From: Planctomycetota bacterium
Lineage (GTDB): Bacteria > Planctomycetota > UBA8108 > UBA1146
NCBI GenBank assembly: GCA_013911165.1
Contig: JACETR010000022.1
Coordinates: 1-37,094 of the forward strand
Direction of reading: 5' to 3'
Length of the DNA: 37,094 nt
Made by a program: the position numbers and the translations under genes. Of the stretch, positions 33,965-37,094 are shown one piece after another; the first letter of the stretch is position 1, and each line of letters begins with the position of its first letter. The notes beneath the pieces are model-generated. The model saw only the letters and a program-made list of their open reading frames with translations, had not been told where the DNA came from and ran no database searches.

Positions 33965-35251
33965 CTATCGTGCCCCGCTGGCATTGTCCCGGGTGATCTC
34001 GGTACGTCCACCCATGTAAGGAACGAGAACCTCAGGAATCCGGATCGAACCGTCCTCCCGCTGATGATTCTCGAGAATGGCGATCAGAACTCTCGGAGTC
34101 GCAATCGCCGTATTATTGAGGGTGTGGCAGTAATGGACTTTGCCATCCTTGCCCCGGTACCGCAGATTCATTCTCCGCGACTGGTAATCATAGAAACGGG
34201 AAGCGGAGTGGGTTTCGCCCCAGCCCCTCGATGGCATCCACGCCTCGATATCAAATTTTCTGACCTGTCCCATACCGAGATCCCCGGTGCAGACATCGAC
34301 GACCCGATAGGGAATCTCCATCGCCTGGAGAATCTCTTCCGCATTGTCACGGATGAAATCGTGGTGAGTGATGGACTCTTCCACATCCGATTTGGCGATG
34401 ATGACCTGCTCCACCTTGTTGAACTGGTGGATGCGGTAAAGCCCCCGTGTATCCCGGCCTGCGGCTCCTGCCTCCCGGCGATAGCACGTGGACCAGCCAC
34501 AGTACTTCAACGGCAAATCATCCTCTTCGAGGATTTCATCGGAGTGATAGGCGGTCACCGGAACTTCACTGGTTCCGGTGAGGTAAAGGTGATCTTTGGG
34601 AATCTCGTAGGTCTGTTCCTCACCCCCCGGAAAATACGCGGTTCCGAAGAGAGGTTCGTACTTGACCATCGTCGGCACCATCATCGGCACGAAACCGCGG
34701 TCGACGACATGGTCCAGAGCAAAGCGAAGGACCGCGATCTCGAGCAGTGCTCCCGCACCCTTGAGAATGTAGGTCTGCGAACCAGCCAACTTGGACGCTC
34801 TGGGGAAATCGACGATGTCGAGATCCTGAGCCAGTTCCACGTGATCCTTCGGCTCGAAATCGAACTGGGGAATCTCTCCAACGACACGCAATTCTACATT
34901 GCCACTGTCATCCGGTCCGAGGGGAACTTCGGGAGCAGCAGGCATCGGAATTCCCGACTGCAACTCTTCCAATTCGATGACCACATCGCGGAGTTCATCT
35001 CCGAGTGTCTTGATTCGATCGGAGACCTCGGCCATGCGCTGGATCGCTTCCTGTTTGGCATCTCCATCCAGGGTGGCGATCTCCTTGCCGGCATTCTTTT
35101 GGTCGTGACGCAATGTTTCCTGCTCTGTGAGCAGAACCTTGCGCTGATCATCGAGGGCGATCAGCCGATCGAGGTCGACCTGAAAACCCTTGTCTTCCGC
35201 ACCCTTGCGAACCGCTTCGAGCTCCGCACGGATGTACTTGATATCGAGCAT
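33965..35251 (-). CDS. serS: Seryl-tRNA synthetase SerS
   Basis: This 428-residue class II synthetase starts at ATG 35251, five bases after an AGAGG site. Residues 1-105 form the antiparallel coiled-coil arm that binds the long variable arm of tRNA-Ser. The catalytic core has motif 2 CYRREAGAAGRDTRGLYRIH with QFNKVEQ, and motif 3 HTLNNTAIATPRVLIAILEN. The motif 3 wording LNNTAIATPR differs from the common LNGSGLAVGR but keeps the Arg. SerS charges tRNA-Ser with serine. It appears to open the operon, with a possible promoter at 35315-35343. The free-standing threonyl-tRNA editing domain at the other end of the window is functionally related only in the sense of serine/threonine fidelity. Confidence 0.97.
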   Translation of the reverse strand: MLDIKYIRAELEAVRKGAEDKGFQVDLDRLIALDDQRKVLLTEQETLRHDQKNAGKEIATLDGDAKQEAIQRMAEVSDRIKTLGDELRDVVIELEELQSGIPMPAAPEVPLGPDDSGNVELRVVGEIPQFDFEPKDHVELAQDLDIVDFPRASKLAGSQTYILKGAGALLEIAVLRFALDHVVDRGFVPMMVPTMVKYEPLFGTAYFPGGEEQTYEIPKDHLYLTGTSEVPVTAYHSDEILEEDDLPLKYCGWSTCYRREAGAAGRDTRGLYRIHQFNKVEQVIIAKSDVEESITHHDFIRDNAEEILQAMEIPYRVVDVCTGDLGMGQVRKFDIEAWMPSRGWGETHSASRFYDYQSRRMNLRYRGKDGKVHYCHTLNNTAIATPRVLIAILENHQREDGSIRIPEVLVPYMGGRTEITRDNASGAR

Positions 35252-35314
35252 GGTACCTCTTTGATTTGCGGCAATGGGAAACCGGAATGGTATCCCCCGA
35301 TCGATCGACGATAG

Positions 35315-35343
35315 AGGATAGTCGCCAACCGGGGCCGCTTCAA
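35315..35343 (-). promoter_or_regulatory. Candidate sigma-70-type promoter of the serS operon
   Basis: Read on the minus strand: -35 TTGAAG at 35338-35343, a 17-base spacer and -10 TATCCT at 35315-35320, 64 bases before the serS start. Each hexamer matches four of six consensus bases and the spacing is ideal. The palindrome CGATCGATCG lies just downstream at 35299-35308. Confidence 0.42.
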
Positions 35344-35353
35344 TCGAGGCAGG

Positions 35354-37094
35354 TCAGGGAGTTTCGGAGTTTCCGAGGGCGAGCTCGACAGCCTTTCGCC
35401 CGAGACCGCTCCATTCGGCCAGATCGGTGCTTGCCCGCTCCAGCAGGCTCTCCTCCGGCTCACTCGCTCCCAGCAGGGCGGGAAGCAGCATTTCGAGAGC
35501 AGCCCTCGGGGCTCCCCCCTGAGCCAGAGTCCTGGCTTCAGAGAGGGTCCTGTCGAGGCGTGCATCGGCCCAGCGATCCGCCAGAGCCTCTAATTCGGCA
35601 GGGACTCTGGCCAACAGTCGTCGGTGAACCAATTCCACCTCAAATCTGCTGACCGGCATCTGGATCCCCTCGCTGACCACCGGCTGAAGGGTTTCAGAGA
35701 TCTCGACTGCCGTTCTGATCTCGCGACCATCCTCCTGAAGGAGAGAGACTGGGCAGGTGAGAGTGACACGGACCGACCTTTGCCGGGAATCTTCCGGTTG
35801 CTCTTCCCAGACCAATCTGGATCTCCTCGCAGGACGGTCTGCCAGTCTTTCACCCAACCTTTGGGCTTCCAGCACGTGGAACTGGAGTCTTTCCCGAATC
35901 ATCGGTGCCTCTGTCGGATGGCACTCGAGCCAGCGTCGGTTCAGCTGAACGATGGAATCGACCAGATCCACCCAACGTTTGGCGTCTGCCAGATGACCCG
36001 GTGATCGCGACCAGAATCGGCCTACCGGTTCCAGATCCAGGGGAGCTGAATCCGGCTGCTCGATGTTGACTTCTGTAAGTTGGAGGGGGCCAACAAGAAA
36101 CAGCGAGTCTCCACTGGGGATCTCCCGGGGTTTCATCCCCGGTTCCAGAATTCTTGGGCGGAGCGGTTGAATCAGTTGCTCTCGCAACCCTCCCAGATTG
36201 ACCAGGGCCTCTTCCTCTTCCATCGCCAGTCGAGCCAACTGCAACAGCGCATGGCTGCGGCGCTCCATATCGAGATTGTGTCGGGCGAGGCCGCGCAGTT
36301 TTTCGACGGCCCAACGATGGGCCTCATCGCTCTCTGAACTTCCTGCTCCCAGGGCATTCAGTCGCTGACAGGCATCGAGAACACGGGCGACTCCCCCCTC
36401 CGCCTTTGCTTCAGCGATCATCGAATGCAGTTCATCGGAAGCGGCCTTCACAAGTTCCGTGATCCGCTCCTCAACTGAAATCTCCAGCCAGGGAAGTGAC
36501 TTTCGCTGGCGCAACAGATCACCGGCACTGTCGATCTCATCCCACTGAAAGGCGTTTTCCAGATCACGGAGCCAACGATCCGTCTTCAGTCGACAATGAA
36601 CCCGGTGCCGCCACTGCGAGCGTAACTTCTGTGCCTGATCAGGCAGAGGCATGCCCGTAACAGTGCAGATCAGCAGTAATCGATCGAGGCGCGGAAGAAA
36701 CTCCTGTAACAGATCCCCTTGTCCCGGTGAGTCGAGAACACTCAGGCGATCCTGCAGGTGTCGCCATGCCCGATCACGAATGACGGGGAAAATGGGAGTC
36801 CCTGCCGGGATACCATCGAGTTCAATCCAATAGGTGGAAGCGGTACGGAGGTCCTCTGGAAGTTCCAGATACCTTTTGAGTGCCTCTTCCCAATCGGATT
36901 CATTCCATGACTTCTGTAATCTCTCCAGTTGGCCGAGTGGATCAGTCCCCATGGGGTTACGGACAACCCCCGCTGGATTCAGATCATCTGCCCGCACTTC
37001 AGGAGCTGCGACCACCGGCAACGATGGGTCCACTGCCCCGCCCCATGGAAAAATGAGGGGGCTGATCAGAATGCCAAATTGAATCGGCAACGAG
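35354..37094 (-). CDS. Unknown helical protein, 5' end cut by the right edge
   Basis: I do not recognise this protein. The frame is open to the right edge and at least 578 residues are visible. The first visible stretch (FGILISPLIFPWGGA) is hydrophobic and followed by a small-residue run, like a signal peptide, so the true start is probably only a little beyond the edge. The rest is mostly alpha-helical and charged, with repeated Leu/Arg/Glu heptad-like runs and no cysteine-rich or nucleotide-binding motif. A beta-rich segment (about residues 400-470) contains RVTLTCPVSLL. Several helix pairs look TPR-like. An exported or periplasmic helical scaffold is possible. The gap to serS is 102 bases and holds a promoter candidate, so it need not be in the serS operon. 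Confidence 0.75.
   Translation of the reverse strand, partial: SLPIQFGILISPLIFPWGGAVDPSLPVVAAPEVRADDLNPAGVVRNPMGTDPLGQLERLQKSWNESDWEEALKRYLELPEDLRTASTYWIELDGIPAGTPIFPVIRDRAWRHLQDRLSVLDSPGQGDLLQEFLPRLDRLLLICTVTGMPLPDQAQKLRSQWRHRVHCRLKTDRWLRDLENAFQWDEIDSAGDLLRQRKSLPWLEISVEERITELVKAASDELHSMIAEAKAEGGVARVLDACQRLNALGAGSSESDEAHRWAVEKLRGLARHNLDMERRSHALLQLARLAMEEEEALVNLGGLREQLIQPLRPRILEPGMKPREIPSGDSLFLVGPLQLTEVNIEQPDSAPLDLEPVGRFWSRSPGHLADAKRWVDLVDSIVQLNRRWLECHPTEAPMIRERLQFHVLEAQRLGERLADRPARRSRLVWEEQPEDSRQRSVRVTLTCPVSLLQEDGREIRTAVEISETLQPVVSEGIQMPVSRFEVELVHRRLLARVPAELEALADRWADARLDRTLSEARTLAQGGAPRAALEMLLPALLGASEPEESLLERASTDLAEWSGLGRKAVELALGNSETP

Noticed and set aside
33629..35314. Long plus-strand open frame opposite serS/purA (561 codons)
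   Set aside because: It overlaps two certain genes, has no ribosome site or known motif, and is explained by GC-biased codons leaving the antisense frame open.

Overview
The window is 37,094 bases of GC-rich (roughly 60 %) bacterial chromosome with dense coding and many 4-base ATGA/GTGA/TTGA stop-start overlaps. The organism looks like a diderm: there are several lipoproteins, a TonB-dependent outer-membrane receptor and a large extracellular-type lipase. The mix of a PKD-repeat lipoprotein ending in a cohesin-like domain, a kinase-ATPase-TPR regulator with a sigma-54 activator, and a CdsA with a PGLGG/LDMMD variant signature suggests Planctomycetota or a similar deep-branching diderm phylum. 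That placement is inference and only tentative. No rRNA, tRNA, CRISPR array, insertion sequence or phage gene is visible.

Layout. At 1-2 kb a plus-strand run holds the end of a GT4 glycosyltransferase, a rhomboid protease and a DUF445 membrane protein. A minus-strand free-standing threonyl-tRNA editing domain faces this run and diverges from a signalling operon at 2.5-8.4 kb (Ser/Thr kinase-ATPase-TPR protein, GAF/sigma-54 activator, DUF503 protein). The divergent gap carries two similar dyads 51 bases apart. Then come a metallo-beta-lactamase-fold hydrolase and a convergent acyl-CoA dehydrogenase. mnmA follows with a coupled SEC-C protein. A 6.8-kb minus-strand gene encodes a lipoprotein with 25 PKD repeats and ends in a strong terminator.

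From 20.1 kb a VOC protein and an M28 peptidase lipoprotein run forward. They face a lower-GC pair, a TonB-dependent receptor and a DinB-like protein. Upstream of that pair is a VolA/Pla-1-like lipase lipoprotein with its own terminator. From 27.8 kb to the right end everything is on the minus strand. It is a housekeeping operon in the order serS-purA-uppS-cdsA-phoH-pgpH-like-ybeY, preceded by a partial unknown gene.

How the genes fit together. The right-hand operon joins protein synthesis (serS), purine synthesis (purA), lipid carrier and phospholipid synthesis (uppS, cdsA), and the commonly linked RNA/nucleotide trio phoH, HD-hydrolase and ybeY. The central region is a cell-surface and nutrient-acquisition cluster. 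The left operon is a kinase and sigma-54 signalling pair whose targets are not evident here. The most unusual features are the CxxC motif in all 25 PKD repeats, the stand-alone editing domain with a changed active-site motif, the kinase/sigma-54 overlap with its dyad pair, and the base-composition dip over the receptor gene.
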